Source of the DNA: Thermophilibacter provencensis
GTDB taxonomy: Bacteria; Actinomycetota; Coriobacteriia; Coriobacteriales; Atopobiaceae
Reading direction: 5' to 3'
Length of the DNA stretch: 64,000 bases
NCBI RefSeq assembly: GCF_900128445.1
Contig: NZ_LT671417.1
Span: forward strand, 2,181,201 to 2,245,200
The notes under the pieces were generated by a model, which saw only the letters and a list, made by a program, of their open reading frames with translations, was not told the origin of the DNA and ran no database searches. This document shows positions 1-7,946 of the stretch, in pieces. A program made the position numbers and the translations under genes. Position 1 is the first letter of the stretch. Every line of letters begins with the position of its first letter.

Positions 1-24
1 GGCCGAGACCAGACGGTCCTTCTC

Positions 25-57
25 CGGCCGCCGCCACCCCCGACATGGCGGCGGCCG
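25..57. terminator. 12-bp hairpin at the window edge
   Basis: CGGCCGCCGCCA (25-36) pairs perfectly with 46-57 around a 9-base loop. One copy of the dispersed word (16-24) lies directly beside it. It probably ends a gene left of the window; there is no clear T tract, so a terminator role is an inference. Confidence 0.5.
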
Positions 58-101
58 CACTCTTTGCCGGAACATATCTCCTTGCCGGGACATGGGGGCG
101 C

Positions 102-1037
102 ATGAACGTCAGACAGCTCAGATTCTTCTGCCTCGCCGCCCGCGACGGCACCTTCTCCGCCGCGGCGAGGGAGGAGGGCGTCACAGTCCAGGCGGTCTCC
201 AAGTCCATCCACGAGCTCGAGGAGGAGCTGGGCGGGGCGCTGTTCGCCAGGGCCGGCAAGGGGATGGCCCTCACGCCCCTTGGCGAGAAGATCCTCGAGC
301 CGGCGCGCGCCGCGGTCATGAGCTTCGAGTCCGTGGAACGCGCCGCGGGCGCCGGGCGCGCGGCCGAAAGAAGGGACGGCCTGGAGCTCGCCCTCGTCTC
401 TCCGCCCTTCTCCAAGCATGAGTTCATCTGCGGCGTCATCTCTCGGCTCGCGACGCATGCCCTCGGGGTCAAGACCCGCCTCTCGGTCTCGGTGGGGGCC
501 AAGGCGCTCGCGGGCCTTCGGGCGGGAACGGTGGACGCCCTGTTCACCATCGGCCGGCTCAGGGCGCCGCAGTGCGAATGCACGCAGATCGGGTCGGTCT
601 CGCCGGGCGTCTTTCTGGGGAGGGGCCACCCGCTGCGCGGGAAGGGGACGCTCTCCTTTGCGGACCTGGAGCCGTACCCCGTCCTCTGGTCAGACGAGGT
701 CGACGGGTTCAACGAGACGGTCCTCGTCACCTGCCAGAGGGCCGGACTGAGCTCACCCGTGGTCCCCATCGAGACGAGCGAGGAGGTCGTCGACTTCCTC
801 GAGAGCCGCAACGGGTTCATCATGGGCGTGAACCTCAAGGCGCTCAGCATCAGGCCCTTCGCCATGATGCACGGCCTCGACCCGGCGGACGCCCCCTCGG
901 TCCCCGTCTGTATTGTCACGCTCGAGGGATCGTGCCGCCCGGAGGTGGAGCGCCTGAGGCAGTTCGTCTGCAACGAATTCTCCCTCCTGGCGCGCACGCT
1001 GGGGACGGCCTCCGGCCCGCAGAAAGACCTATCATAA
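102..1037 (+). CDS. LysR-family transcriptional regulator
   Basis: 311-residue regulator. Residues 1-60 form the LysR winged helix-turn-helix (MNVRQLRFFCLAARDG, then AAREEGVTVQAVSKSIHELE), followed by a two-lobe effector domain to the C-terminus. The ATG at 102 was chosen because the LysR fold starts right at this methionine; the ATG at 45 would add 19 unrelated residues and lies in the hairpin. The SDR and Gfo genes follow on the same strand after 58 bases, so they are possible targets, although LysR targets are usually divergent. No ligand can be named. Confidence 0.85.
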   Translation: MNVRQLRFFCLAARDGTFSAAAREEGVTVQAVSKSIHELEEELGGALFARAGKGMALTPLGEKILEPARAAVMSFESVERAAGAGRAAERRDGLELALVSPPFSKHEFICGVISRLATHALGVKTRLSVSVGAKALAGLRAGTVDALFTIGRLRAPQCECTQIGSVSPGVFLGRGHPLRGKGTLSFADLEPYPVLWSDEVDGFNETVLVTCQRAGLSSPVVPIETSEEVVDFLESRNGFIMGVNLKALSIRPFAMMHGLDPADAPSVPVCIVTLEGSCRPEVERLRQFVCNEFSLLARTLGTASGPQKDLS

Positions 1038-1095
1038 AGCCGGACAGGCGGGGGACCGTTCCCAGCGCGCGCCGCCGCGCGGAAGGAGGCCGACC

Positions 1096-1878
1096 ATGAC
1101 CAGCATCGCGATCGTCACCGGAGCTTCGTCCGGCCTTGGCGCCGAGCTCGTGCGCCTGCTCGTCGAGGGCGCCTTCGGGCCGCTCGACGAGGTCTGGGCC
1201 GTCTCGCGCCATGCCGCGCGCACGTCCCCGCGCGTGCGCCCGTTCGCGCTCGACCTCACGGAGCCGGCGTCGTTCGACGCGCTCGAGGCGGCGCTCGCCG
1301 AGACGCCCGGCGCCCGCGTGGCGCTTCTCGTCAACAACGCCGGCTTCGGGACGTTCGGCGACTTCGCGGACATGCCCGCGGCCGACAACGCGGACATGGC
1401 GCGCCTGCTCATGCTCGCGCCCGTGGAGCTCACATACCGCGCGCTGCCGTACATGGCGGCGGGCTCGCGCGTCCTCAACGTGGCCAGCGTGGCCGCCTTC
1501 ATGCCGCAGCCGGGCCTCGCCACGTACTCGGCGGCCAAGCGGTTCGTCCTGGACTTCTCGCGCGCGCTCGACGCGGAGCTCGGGGACGTGGGCATCCACG
1601 TGACGGCGCTCTGCCCCAAGTTCATGCGCACGGGGTTTCTCGACCACGCGGGGGCGGGCGACGTCGCCGCGCGCATGGCGGGCCTCACCGGCTTCGAGGA
1701 CGTGGCGCGCGTGGCGGAGCGCGCCCTCGCGGCCGCCCGCGCCGGGCGGGCGCTCTGTATCCCCTCCCCCGACATGCGCGCGTTCTACGTCGCCGCCAAG
1801 CTGCTCCCCTACCCGCTGCTCCTGCGCGCCGAGCGCGCCCTCATGGGCCTCGGGGCCGCGCACGGGGAAAGGGGCTGA
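1096..1878 (+). CDS. Short-chain dehydrogenase/reductase (SDR)
   Basis: 260-residue classical SDR. The N-terminus holds the NAD(P)-binding glycine motif TGASSGLG (residues 8-15), then NNAGFG near 80, and the catalytic Ser-Tyr-Lys set around TYSAAK near 143. The C-terminal part resembles the membrane-associated DltE/KR-like SDRs of unknown substrate. A good ribosome site (AAGGAGG) precedes the ATG. The Gfo/Idh gene starts 4 bases downstream, so the two are probably cotranscribed. Cofactor preference and substrate cannot be told from sequence. Confidence 0.85.
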   Translation: MTSIAIVTGASSGLGAELVRLLVEGAFGPLDEVWAVSRHAARTSPRVRPFALDLTEPASFDALEAALAETPGARVALLVNNAGFGTFGDFADMPAADNADMARLLMLAPVELTYRALPYMAAGSRVLNVASVAAFMPQPGLATYSAAKRFVLDFSRALDAELGDVGIHVTALCPKFMRTGFLDHAGAGDVAARMAGLTGFEDVARVAERALAAARAGRALCIPSPDMRAFYVAAKLLPYPLLLRAERALMGLGAAHGERG

Positions 1879-1882
1879 CGCC

Positions 1883-3025
1883 ATGGGCGAGAAGGACCTG
1901 GGCGGGGGCGCCGCCACGAGGGACCGCGGCGCGGCGGGCGCCCGCGCGGTGCGCTGGGGGATCGTCGGCGCGGGCAGGATAGCCCACCGGTTCGCGCGCA
2001 GCCTCGTGCACGAGGGGCGCTCCGAGCTCGTGGCCATCAGCTGCCGCCGCGCCGGGCGGGCGGAGGCCTTCGCCCTCGAGCACGGCGTCCCCGAGGGCGG
2101 CGCCCTCTCCGACGAGGCGCTCGGCGGAGTCGCGGGGGCGGCCCACGCGGCCCTTCTCGCCCGGCCGGACGTCGACGCCGTCTACCTCGCCCTCCCCCAT
2201 GCGATGCACCTCGAGTGGGCGCTCGCGGCGCTGCGGGCGGGCAAGGCCGTGCTCTGCGAGAAGCCGGCCTGCGTGGACGCCGAGGAGGCGCGCGAGCTCG
2301 CGGGCGCGGCCCGCGAGACGGGGACCCTCTTTATGGAGGCGATGAAGACGCGCTTCTCCCCGCTCTACCGGCGCGTGCGCGAGCTCGTCGCGGAGGGCGC
2401 CATCGGCGAGGTCCGCCGCGTGGAGGCGCTGCTCGAGAACGACATGGGGGAGCGCATCGCGCGCGGGGGCGACTACCTCTCCGCCGCGCGCGGGGGCGGC
2501 ATCCTGCTGGACTCCGGCATCTACTGCTCCTCCTGGGTGGAGGACTACCTGGGCGGCCCCCTCGAGGTCGTGGGCGCGGCCGCGCGCTGGGACCACGGCC
2601 ACGACTGCTTTGTCGAGGCCGAGCTCGCGCGCGGAGAGATGACGGCGCGGCTCGTCACCGCCGCCGACGCGGCCGGCCCCCGGGAGGCCCGCATCATCGG
2701 GGCGGCGGGGACCATCGTGGTGGAGGACATGCACCGCCCGCAGCGCGCCCGCCTGGAGCGCCCGGGCGAGGACCCCGTCGGGCTCGAGCTCCCCTACCCC
2801 GTCGACGACTTCTACGACGAGATCGGGCACTTCGTCGACCTCGTGGTCTGTGGAAGGGCGGAGTCTGACGTCATGCCGCTCGCGGCCACGCTGCGCTGCG
2901 CCGAGCTGCTCGACGCCGTGCGGGCCGCCATCGGACCGGAGGGGGACGGGCCGCGCGCGGACCGCCCTCAACCGCCCGCGGACGCCGGCCGAACGCGGCT
3001 CGCCCCCGAGCGGGCCAGCAGGTAG
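1883..3025 (+). CDS. Gfo/Idh/MocA-family oxidoreductase
   Basis: 380-residue NAD(P)-dependent oxidoreductase. The Rossmann motif GIVGAGRIAHRFARSL is near residues 28-43, LCEKPACVDAEEA near 120 gives the family EKP signature, and an alpha/beta C-terminal domain follows. The first residues MGEKDLGGG contain a copy of the dispersed word, so the N-terminal 25 residues look like a nonconserved tail, and the true start could be later. It lies 4 bases after the SDR gene, which suggests joint work on a sugar- or polyol-like substrate. Confidence 0.85.
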   Translation: MGEKDLGGGAATRDRGAAGARAVRWGIVGAGRIAHRFARSLVHEGRSELVAISCRRAGRAEAFALEHGVPEGGALSDEALGGVAGAAHAALLARPDVDAVYLALPHAMHLEWALAALRAGKAVLCEKPACVDAEEARELAGAARETGTLFMEAMKTRFSPLYRRVRELVAEGAIGEVRRVEALLENDMGERIARGGDYLSAARGGGILLDSGIYCSSWVEDYLGGPLEVVGAAARWDHGHDCFVEAELARGEMTARLVTAADAAGPREARIIGAAGTIVVEDMHRPQRARLERPGEDPVGLELPYPVDDFYDEIGHFVDLVVCGRAESDVMPLAATLRCAELLDAVRAAIGPEGDGPRADRPQPPADAGRTRLAPERASR

Positions 3026-3077
3026 TCTAGAGCCCCAGAGTCGAACGCGCCCCCGGCGCCCAAAAGAAAGGACCCCC

Positions 3078-3362
3078 ATGGACATCCAGGCCATCATCTC
3101 CCAGGTCTCCGCCGCCCTCGCGGACGCCCCCGAGAGGCTCCAGGACCTCCTTGCCGACCCCAAGGGCACCATCGAGGAGCTCACCGGCCAGCCAATCGGA
3201 GACGCCGACCTCTCGCAGATCGTCGACGGCGTGAAGAGCGGCATCGCCGACGGCAGCCTCGACCTCGGCGCGCTGGACCTCGGCAACCTCGACCTCGGCG
3301 CGCTGGCCGGCGGCCTCGGCGGCATGCTCGGCGGCCTGGGCGGCCTTTTCGGCAGGAAGTAG
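3078..3362 (+). CDS. Small Gly/Leu/Asp-repeat protein
   Basis: 94-residue protein of unknown function, preceded by AAAGAAAGGA at a good distance. The first half is helical and charged (MDIQAIISQVSAALADAPER). The second half is a short repeat, LDLGALDLGNLDLGAL, followed by a Gly-Leu-Met-rich tail ending in FGRK. The tail may be flexible or membrane-active. It does not match a family I recognise. It follows the Gfo gene by 52 bases and ends before a bidirectional hairpin. Confidence 0.65.
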   Translation: MDIQAIISQVSAALADAPERLQDLLADPKGTIEELTGQPIGDADLSQIVDGVKSGIADGSLDLGALDLGNLDLGALAGGLGGMLGGLGGLFGRK

Positions 3363-3381
3363 CGCCCGCATAAGCGCGTGA

Positions 3382-3419
3382 CAGGGGGACGGAGCGGTGA
3401 CAGGCCCTCCGTCCCCCTG
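3382..3419. terminator. 13-bp hairpin between convergent genes
   Basis: CAGGGGGACGGAG (3382-3394) pairs perfectly with 3407-3419 around a 12-base loop. It lies between two convergent genes, so it could end both. The GGGGGACGG stem resembles the GGGAC cores of the other palindromic elements in the window. Confidence 0.65.
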
Positions 3420-3421
3420 CC

Positions 3422-3949
3422 CTATCTCAGGACGTAGGCGGAGACGATCTCCGCATAGTACGCGGTGTGCGGGGCGTCCGTGGAGTAGTACCTCCCGCGC
3501 AGGTCCTCGCGCAGCAGCGACTCGTCCTGCTCGCGCCTGTAGAGCACGCGGCACTCCAGCGTGAGCGGGAGCTCCCGGACGGCGGGGGCGCCGACCTCCT
3601 CCCCCTCGACGAGCGTGAGGCCGAGCTCGGCCACCTTGTCCAGGTCGCGCCCGCTCTTGGAGCCGCAGACCGCAAGGATCTGGCTGATACGCCGGTCGTG
3701 GTCCTTCTCGCCTGCGCGCATGGGCACGCTCACCGTGAACTCGCCGCTCTTCTCGATGAGGCCGTACGTGAAGCGGCTGCTGCGGACGTAGGCCACGAAG
3801 AGGAGCTTGCCCCATTCGACGCCCAGCGTGCCCCACCCGATGGTCATGGGGTTGGCGCGACCACCCGCGCGGGCGGTGAGCAGCACGCCCTTGGGCAGCT
3901 CCCGCAGGATGGTGGGTGCGTACTCGGCGACGTCGATCTTCTCGCGCAT
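3422..3949 (-). CDS. Flavin reductase-like FMN-binding protein
   Basis: 175-residue protein of the flavin reductase/flavoredoxin split-barrel family: PKGVLLTARAGGRANPMTIG and WGKLLFVAYVRSSRFTY are typical of the FMN-binding barrel. Flavoredoxins pass electrons from ferredoxin or flavodoxin in anaerobes; the exact partner is unknown. The start at 3949 (MREKIDVAEY) has GGGAGG six bases upstream, which beats the ATG at 3973. It is divergent from the metallo-hydrolase gene. A copy of the dispersed word gives AGEKDH in the protein. Confidence 0.8.
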   Translation of the reverse strand: MREKIDVAEYAPTILRELPKGVLLTARAGGRANPMTIGWGTLGVEWGKLLFVAYVRSSRFTYGLIEKSGEFTVSVPMRAGEKDHDRRISQILAVCGSKSGRDLDKVAELGLTLVEGEEVGAPAVRELPLTLECRVLYRREQDESLLREDLRGRYYSTDAPHTAYYAEIVSAYVLR

Positions 3950-4006
3950 GCGTGCCTCCCGCCCAACGTACAATCAGATAACCCGATTATAAGGAGGGGA
4001 GCCGCC
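3950..4006. promoter_or_regulatory. Divergent promoter region
   Basis: This 57-base gap separates divergent starts at 3949 and 4007. It is AT-rich for this genome and contains ATAACCCGATTAT, a near-palindrome (ATAA...TTAT) that could serve as a -10 element or operator for either gene. Confidence 0.4.
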
Positions 4007-4669
4007 ATGGGCAGCCTCGAGAACGTCCGCGTGTTCACCCAGAGCGCCATCCGGATCGAGGGGGCGGGAGGGACGGTCGCGTACTTCGACCCCTTTTCGC
4101 TCGCGGCCGCCGAGGCCGCGCACGACGCGGGCTACGTGCTGATCACGCATGCCCACTACGACCACCTCTCGCCCGAGGACTACGCGCGCGTGGCCGGCGA
4201 GAATACCGTGGTCGTGGCGCCGGCGAGCATGGCGGGCGAGATAGCGGGGCTGGGCGCCGCCGCGACGCACCTCATGGGCGCGGGCGAGAGGATCGAGCTG
4301 CCGGGGATCTGCGTGGAGGCCGTGCCCGCCTACAACGTGGAGCCCGAGCGCCTGGGGATGCACCCGCGGGCAAACGGCTGGCTCGGCTACGTGGTCACGC
4401 TCGACGGCGAGCCCACGCGCTACTACGTCTCCGGCGACACGGACCAGAACCCGGACAACGAGGCCGTGGGCTGCGACGTCGCCCTCGTGCCGATCGGCGG
4501 CACCTACACCTGCGACCCGCACCAGGCCGCGGCCTTCGTGAACGTCCTGCGCCCCGCCGCCGCGGTGCCCACCCACTACGGCAGCATCGTCGGCACCTAC
4601 GCCGACCTCGACGCCTTCGCCGCCGAGGTGGACCCCGCCATCGCCGTCATCCCCAAGCTCGAGCGATGA
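4007..4669 (+). CDS. Metallo-beta-lactamase-fold hydrolase (UlaG/UPF0173-like)
   Basis: 220-residue metallo-hydrolase. The metal motif HAHYDH lies at residues 48-53, and further ligands are expected in YVSGDTDQNPDNE and PTHYGS. This compact form matches the UlaG/UPF0173 branch rather than true beta-lactamases; substrates are usually unknown phosphoesters or lactones. The start follows AAGGAGG by six bases. The stop overlaps the next ATG (ATGA), so the YbaK-type gene is translationally coupled. Confidence 0.85.
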   Translation: MGSLENVRVFTQSAIRIEGAGGTVAYFDPFSLAAAEAAHDAGYVLITHAHYDHLSPEDYARVAGENTVVVAPASMAGEIAGLGAAATHLMGAGERIELPGICVEAVPAYNVEPERLGMHPRANGWLGYVVTLDGEPTRYYVSGDTDQNPDNEAVGCDVALVPIGGTYTCDPHQAAAFVNVLRPAAAVPTHYGSIVGTYADLDAFAAEVDPAIAVIPKLER

Positions 4670-5184
4670 CGTGCAAAGGGGACAGGCACTTTTGCACGCT
4701 TGGCAAGGGCGAGGTGCTGCGGCTGCTTGACCGGTCCGGAATAGCCTACGAGCTCTACGAGCACGATGCCGTCTTCACCGTGGAGCAGGCGCATGCCGCG
4801 GGCATCCCCCATCAGGAGCTCGGCGCCAAGAACCTCTTCCTGAGGGACGACAAGCACCGTGCGTACTACCTCGTCTGCCTTCCGGACGAGAAGAGCCTAT
4901 CGCTGCGGGAGGTCCAGGAGCGCCTGGGCTCGCGCCGCCTCTCGTTTGCGAGCGAGAAGGACCTGGGGGAGATGCTCGGCCTCGCGCCCGGCTCCGTCAC
5001 GCCGCTCGGGGTGCTGAACGACGCCGAGAGGCGCGTGGAGGTCGTGATCGACCGGGAGCTCGTCGACGCCGGCCGCGTGACCGTGCACCCGTGCGACAAC
5101 ACCGCCACTGTCCTTCTCGCCACCACGGACCTGATTGCGCTGCTGCGCGGGCGCGGCCGCACCGTACGCGTGGTCGACCTCTAG
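4666..5184 (+). CDS. YbaK/EbsC-type aminoacyl-tRNA deacylase
   Basis: 172 residues; YbaK/ProX fold. These proteins hydrolyse mischarged tRNA in trans, typically Cys-tRNAPro or Ala-tRNAPro. Supporting residues are LGAKNLFLRDDKHRAYYLVCLP and the C-terminal VHPCDNTATVLL. The ATG at 4666 overlaps the previous stop. Its first ten codons (MTCKGDRHFCT) are made by a palindromic element; an in-frame GTG at 4714 could be the ancestral start. Two copies of the dispersed word give SEKDLGE and TVLLAT. Confidence 0.8.
   Translation: MTCKGDRHFCTLGKGEVLRLLDRSGIAYELYEHDAVFTVEQAHAAGIPHQELGAKNLFLRDDKHRAYYLVCLPDEKSLSLREVQERLGSRRLSFASEKDLGEMLGLAPGSVTPLGVLNDAERRVEVVIDRELVDAGRVTVHPCDNTATVLLATTDLIALLRGRGRTVRVVDL
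4670..4698. repeat. Palindromic element inside a gene start
   Basis: CGTGCAAA (4670-4677) pairs with TTTGCACG (4691-4698) around a 13-base core whose complement is AGTGCCTGTCCCC. The element at 8619-8647 has nearly the same core with different but again complementary arms. Here it supplies codons 3-11 of the deacylase gene. Confidence 0.75.
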
Positions 5185-5212
5185 AAGTTGCGACCTGCAA
5201 TCTCCCGGTTTT

Positions 5213-5278
5213 TTAAGCGGCAAATGCAATCGTTCTACCTGCTATTATTCGAGTTTCCTCAGGTAGAAAGCTGCTTAA
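5213..5278. repeat. Nested imperfect inverted repeat
   Basis: Outer arms TTAAGCGGC (5213-5221) and GCTGCTTAA (5270-5278) match at 8 of 9 pairs. Inner arms TTCTACCTG (5233-5241) and 5260-5268 are perfect. The element is AT-rich and directly follows the deacylase gene, so it may act as its terminator (TTTTTT lies at its left edge). Confidence 0.6.
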
Positions 5279-5320
5279 GAATCTGGGGTAGTTGCAGCTC
5301 ATCTCACAGCGAGAAGAACA

Positions 5321-5530
5321 CTCCCGCGGTGGGAGACACCAATTCGAGACACGGCGCGTCTCGAATTGTGCACACGATGTGTGCACTTTCTTGACGCATT
5401 GCGTCAAGAATCTTCAGCCCAAGGATTCGGCACACGGTGTGTGCCGAATCCAAATTGTGAGCGCATTGAGCTCACAATTAGTCTGTCGCAAACTTCGCGT
5501 TCTGATCCAAAAGGGGCCTGTCCCCTTTTG
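5321..5530. repeat. Array of seven consecutive hairpins
   Basis: Seven hairpins stand in line between the convergent deacylase and tag genes. Stems: 5321-5325/5331-5335; 5340-5350/5358-5368 (11 bp); 5368-5375/5379-5386 (8 bp); 5388-5397/5401-5410 (10 bp); 5423-5435/5439-5451 (13 bp); 5453-5462/5470-5479 (10 bp); 5508-5516/5522-5530 (9 bp). All are perfect. The third and fifth share the centre CACACGRTGTGTG; the fourth and sixth share GCATTG. Thus two core types alternate while the outer arms differ. The last one has the CCTGTCCCC core seen elsewhere. Function unknown. Confidence 0.85.
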
Positions 5531-5532
5531 AC

Positions 5533-6153
5533 TTACTCGTAGTGCCGCACGTCCTTCTCGAGGTAGCGGCGCCTCTCGACCGTGGGGCCCATGGCGTTGA
5601 CCGCGGCGTAGCGCGGGCACTCGCGGGCGTGGTCGTTGATGATGCCGCAGGCCTGCAGGTGCGAGTAGACCGTCGTGGGACCCAGGTACTTGAAGCCGCG
5701 ACGCTTGAGGTCAGCCGCCACGCGCGCCGAGAGGCCGTTGCTCACCGGAATCCACCCGTCGGCGTGCTTGTTGTAGAGGATCGTCTTGCCGTCCGAGAAG
5801 CCCCAGAGATAGGCGTCAAAGCTGCCGAACTCCTCACGAACCTGCTGGAAGCAGCGCGCGTTGTTGATGATAGCCTTAACCTTGCGGCGGGAGCGGATCA
5901 TCCCCGGCGTCTCCAGGATGCGCTCGACGTCCTCCGGCCCGAACGCCGCCACGGCATCGTAGTCGAAGCCCGCGAAGCACGCGCGGAGCACCTCGCGCTT
6001 GTGCGGCATCATGGTCCAGTTGAGCCCGCACTGCATGACCTCGAGCGAGAGGAACTCAAACTGCCCGCGGTCGTCGTGCAGGGGCACGCCCCACTCCTCG
6101 TCGTGGTAGCGCAGGCAGAGCTCGTCGGTGGTGCCCCAGTCGCAGTAGGACAT
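5533..6153 (-). CDS. tag: DNA-3-methyladenine glycosylase I
   Basis: 206 residues, the usual length for Tag, which removes 3-methyladenine from alkylated DNA. The N-terminus MSYCDWG and YHDEEWGVP give Cys4 and His17, two zinc ligands of the Escherichia coli enzyme; the NDHAREC segment near the C-terminus gives the other His and Cys. EVMQCGLNW holds the base-pocket region. It reads into the hairpin array on its 3' side. The C-terminal LEKDVRHYE carries a copy of the dispersed word. Confidence 0.93.
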   Translation of the reverse strand: MSYCDWGTTDELCLRYHDEEWGVPLHDDRGQFEFLSLEVMQCGLNWTMMPHKREVLRACFAGFDYDAVAAFGPEDVERILETPGMIRSRRKVKAIINNARCFQQVREEFGSFDAYLWGFSDGKTILYNKHADGWIPVSNGLSARVAADLKRRGFKYLGPTTVYSHLQACGIINDHARECPRYAAVNAMGPTVERRRYLEKDVRHYE

Positions 6154-6216
6154 ACAGGTCTCCGCTCTTCTCGGCAGGCAACGGGTCTATTATCTGACAA
6201 ACGGGAGGGGTGGCGC

Positions 6217-6654
6217 ATGACCGCAGGTTTTGACATCGAGCGCTTCGTGCGCGCACAGGCGGGCGGCGTCTTTGAGGAGGCGCTCGCCGAGATTCGCGCC
6301 GGCCGCAAGCGGAGCCACTGGATCTGGTTCGTCTTCCCGCAGGCACGCGGGCTCGGGCGCAGCCCCATGGCGGAGCGCTATGGCATCGCCAGCCGCGACG
6401 AGCTTGACGCATACGTCAACCATCCCCTGCTCAGGGGGCGTCTTCTTGAGATCTCGCACGCACTTCTCGCCCTGCCGGGAGGCGACCCCGTCGCCGTGCT
6501 GGGGAGCATCGACGCCCTCAAGGTCCGCTCGTCGATGACGCTCTTCGAGCTCGCGGGCGTCGACCCCGTCTTTGGTGATGTGCTGGACAAGTACTATGCC
6601 GGCGGCCGCGACGAGCTCACGCTGAGGATTGTGAACGAGTCCTGGGCTCGGTAA
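6217..6654 (+). CDS. DUF1810-family protein
   Basis: 145-residue protein with the DUF1810 signature: FDIERFVRAQ at the start, SHWIWFVFPQARGLGRSPMA near residue 35, and HPLLRGRLLEIS near 75. Family members are small cytosolic proteins, alone or fused to calpastatin-like annotations, with no assigned biochemistry. The start follows GGGAGGGG. It is divergent from tag (63-base gap containing TATTAT), so it may share a promoter region with that repair gene. Confidence 0.8.
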   Translation: MTAGFDIERFVRAQAGGVFEEALAEIRAGRKRSHWIWFVFPQARGLGRSPMAERYGIASRDELDAYVNHPLLRGRLLEISHALLALPGGDPVAVLGSIDALKVRSSMTLFELAGVDPVFGDVLDKYYAGGRDELTLRIVNESWAR

Positions 6655-6658
6655 AACA

Positions 6659-6670
6659 CGTCCCCAATTA
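6659..6670. repeat. Half-palindrome 3' of MFS gene
   Basis: CGTCCCCAATTA is the exact complement of TAATTGGGGACG at 7932-7943. The pair brackets the MFS gene, the stop codon being at 6668-6670 within this copy. Confidence 0.65.
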
Positions 6671-7915
6671 CTCCTCGATGCGGCGGATGGCGGGGATTGA
6701 CCAGGTCACGCCGGCGAGAAGGACCATCGCAGCCCCGGCGCCCACGAACCACGCCGGGGCGCCCACCGCGTCCGCAAAGACGGACGAGAACGCCAGGCCC
6801 AGCGGCAGCGCCCAGGACATGATGGCCCCGTAGAGGCCGAAGACGCGCCCCAGGTACTCGGGCGGGACCTTCTCCTGCATGAGGGCGGTCTGCGGGCCGG
6901 AGTAAAACGGCGAGCTCAGACCCATGAGGAAGCTCATGGCGAGAAACGCGACAAAGCCGCCGGCGTCGAGCAGGCCCGCCGCGAGCGTGGCTACGCCGTA
7001 GAGCGCCGTCGCCGCCACGACGGTGAGCGCACGGTTCTTGAGGCCGCCCGTTGCCGTGAGCAGCGCCGAGCCCGCGATCATACCCACCGAGAACACGATC
7101 TCCGCCGTGGCCGCGTCGCCCGTGGTGCCGCCGAAGTGGTCGAGCGTCATGAGCGGGAAGAGCGCCGAGATGGGCGAGAAGACCAGCGTGAAGGCAAAGC
7201 CGCACCAGAGAAGCGCGAAGAGGCCACGGTAGCCGCGCAGGACGCGGTAGCCGTCGGCGGTCTCGGCGGCGAGGGCGCGGGCCTGCGCCGCGAGGCCGAG
7301 GTTCTTCTCGCCCGCCTGTGTGCCCTGCCCCGCGCCGCCCACATTGAGCCGCGCCGCCAGCACCGCCGCCGTGGCGATGAGCGCCCCGGCCACGTCGAGC
7401 GCAATCATGGCCGTAAGACCCCAGAGCGGGTAGATCACCGCCGCGATGGCCGTGCCGAGGATGTAGCCGCCGGACTGCACCGCCTGCGTCACGCCCGCGA
7501 GGCGCGTGAGGTGCTCGGCAGGCGCCACGAGCGGCGTGAGCGCCTGGAAGGCCGGCGTGTGCAGGGAGCTGCCGATGGCGCGCACGAAGAGCGCGGCCAT
7601 GACCACCCACACGGGCAGTGTCCCCGTGAGCGAGACCACCGCCACGACGGCGCTCACCGCGGCGATGAAGAGGTCGGCCCCCACGAGCGTGACCCTGAGC
7701 GGCAGACGGTCCACGACGGCCCCCGCGAAGGTGCCAAAAAGCGCGAGCGGCAGGAAGCCCGCGAGGGACGCCAGCGAGAGCATGCTCGCCGAGTTCGTGG
7801 TGAGCGTGATGTGCCAGACGAAGCCCATCTGCAGGACGGAGCTCGTGAGCACGGAGACCAGCTCGCCGCCCCACACGCACGCGAGCTTGGCCTTCCAGCC
7901 GCTCTCCTCGTTCAT
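6668..7915 (-). CDS. MFS transporter, drug-efflux type
   Basis: 415-residue major facilitator with about 12 membrane segments. The form resembles the MFS_3 macrolide/enterobactin exporters: an N-terminal helix FVWHITLTTNSASML, then FAGAVVDRLPLRVTLVGADL containing the loop 2-3 motif (GxxxDRxxxR-like), and LMGLSSPFYSGPQTALMQEKVPPEYLGRV-type C-terminal features. Start at 7915 has GAGGGAG upstream. It follows the response regulator on the same strand by 31 bases and could be a target of that two-component system. Substrate unknown. Confidence 0.85.
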   Translation of the reverse strand: MNEESGWKAKLACVWGGELVSVLTSSVLQMGFVWHITLTTNSASMLSLASLAGFLPLALFGTFAGAVVDRLPLRVTLVGADLFIAAVSAVVAVVSLTGTLPVWVVMAALFVRAIGSSLHTPAFQALTPLVAPAEHLTRLAGVTQAVQSGGYILGTAIAAVIYPLWGLTAMIALDVAGALIATAAVLAARLNVGGAGQGTQAGEKNLGLAAQARALAAETADGYRVLRGYRGLFALLWCGFAFTLVFSPISALFPLMTLDHFGGTTGDAATAEIVFSVGMIAGSALLTATGGLKNRALTVVAATALYGVATLAAGLLDAGGFVAFLAMSFLMGLSSPFYSGPQTALMQEKVPPEYLGRVFGLYGAIMSWALPLGLAFSSVFADAVGAPAWFVGAGAAMVLLAGVTWSIPAIRRIEE

Positions 7916-7931
7916 TGCACTCCCTCTCTGG

Positions 7932-7943
7932 TAATTGGGGACG
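7932..7943. repeat. Half-palindrome 5' of MFS gene
   Basis: TAATTGGGGACG, complement of 6659-6670, followed by GGTTC. The same GGGGACGGGTT word opens the 48-bp inverted repeat at 17212. It lies between the response regulator stop and the MFS start. Confidence 0.65.
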
Positions 7944-7946
7944 GGT

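Noticed and set aside
1841-3325. Long minus-strand frame of 494 codons opposite the Gfo gene
   Set aside because: High GC gives long antisense frames; its composition (Arg/Gly/Ala) is a shadow of the Gfo gene with clear family motifs on the plus strand.
5341-5479. Possible CRISPR array in the hairpin row
   Set aside because: Units are palindromes with different arms, with no repeat of constant sequence and no spacer of constant length; no cas gene is in the window.
5452-5480. Resemblance of AATTGTGAGC...GCTCACAATT to the lac operator
   Set aside because: The arms match lacO, but there is no lac-type repressor or sugar gene nearby and the hairpin belongs to a row with other, unrelated arms; treated as coincidence.
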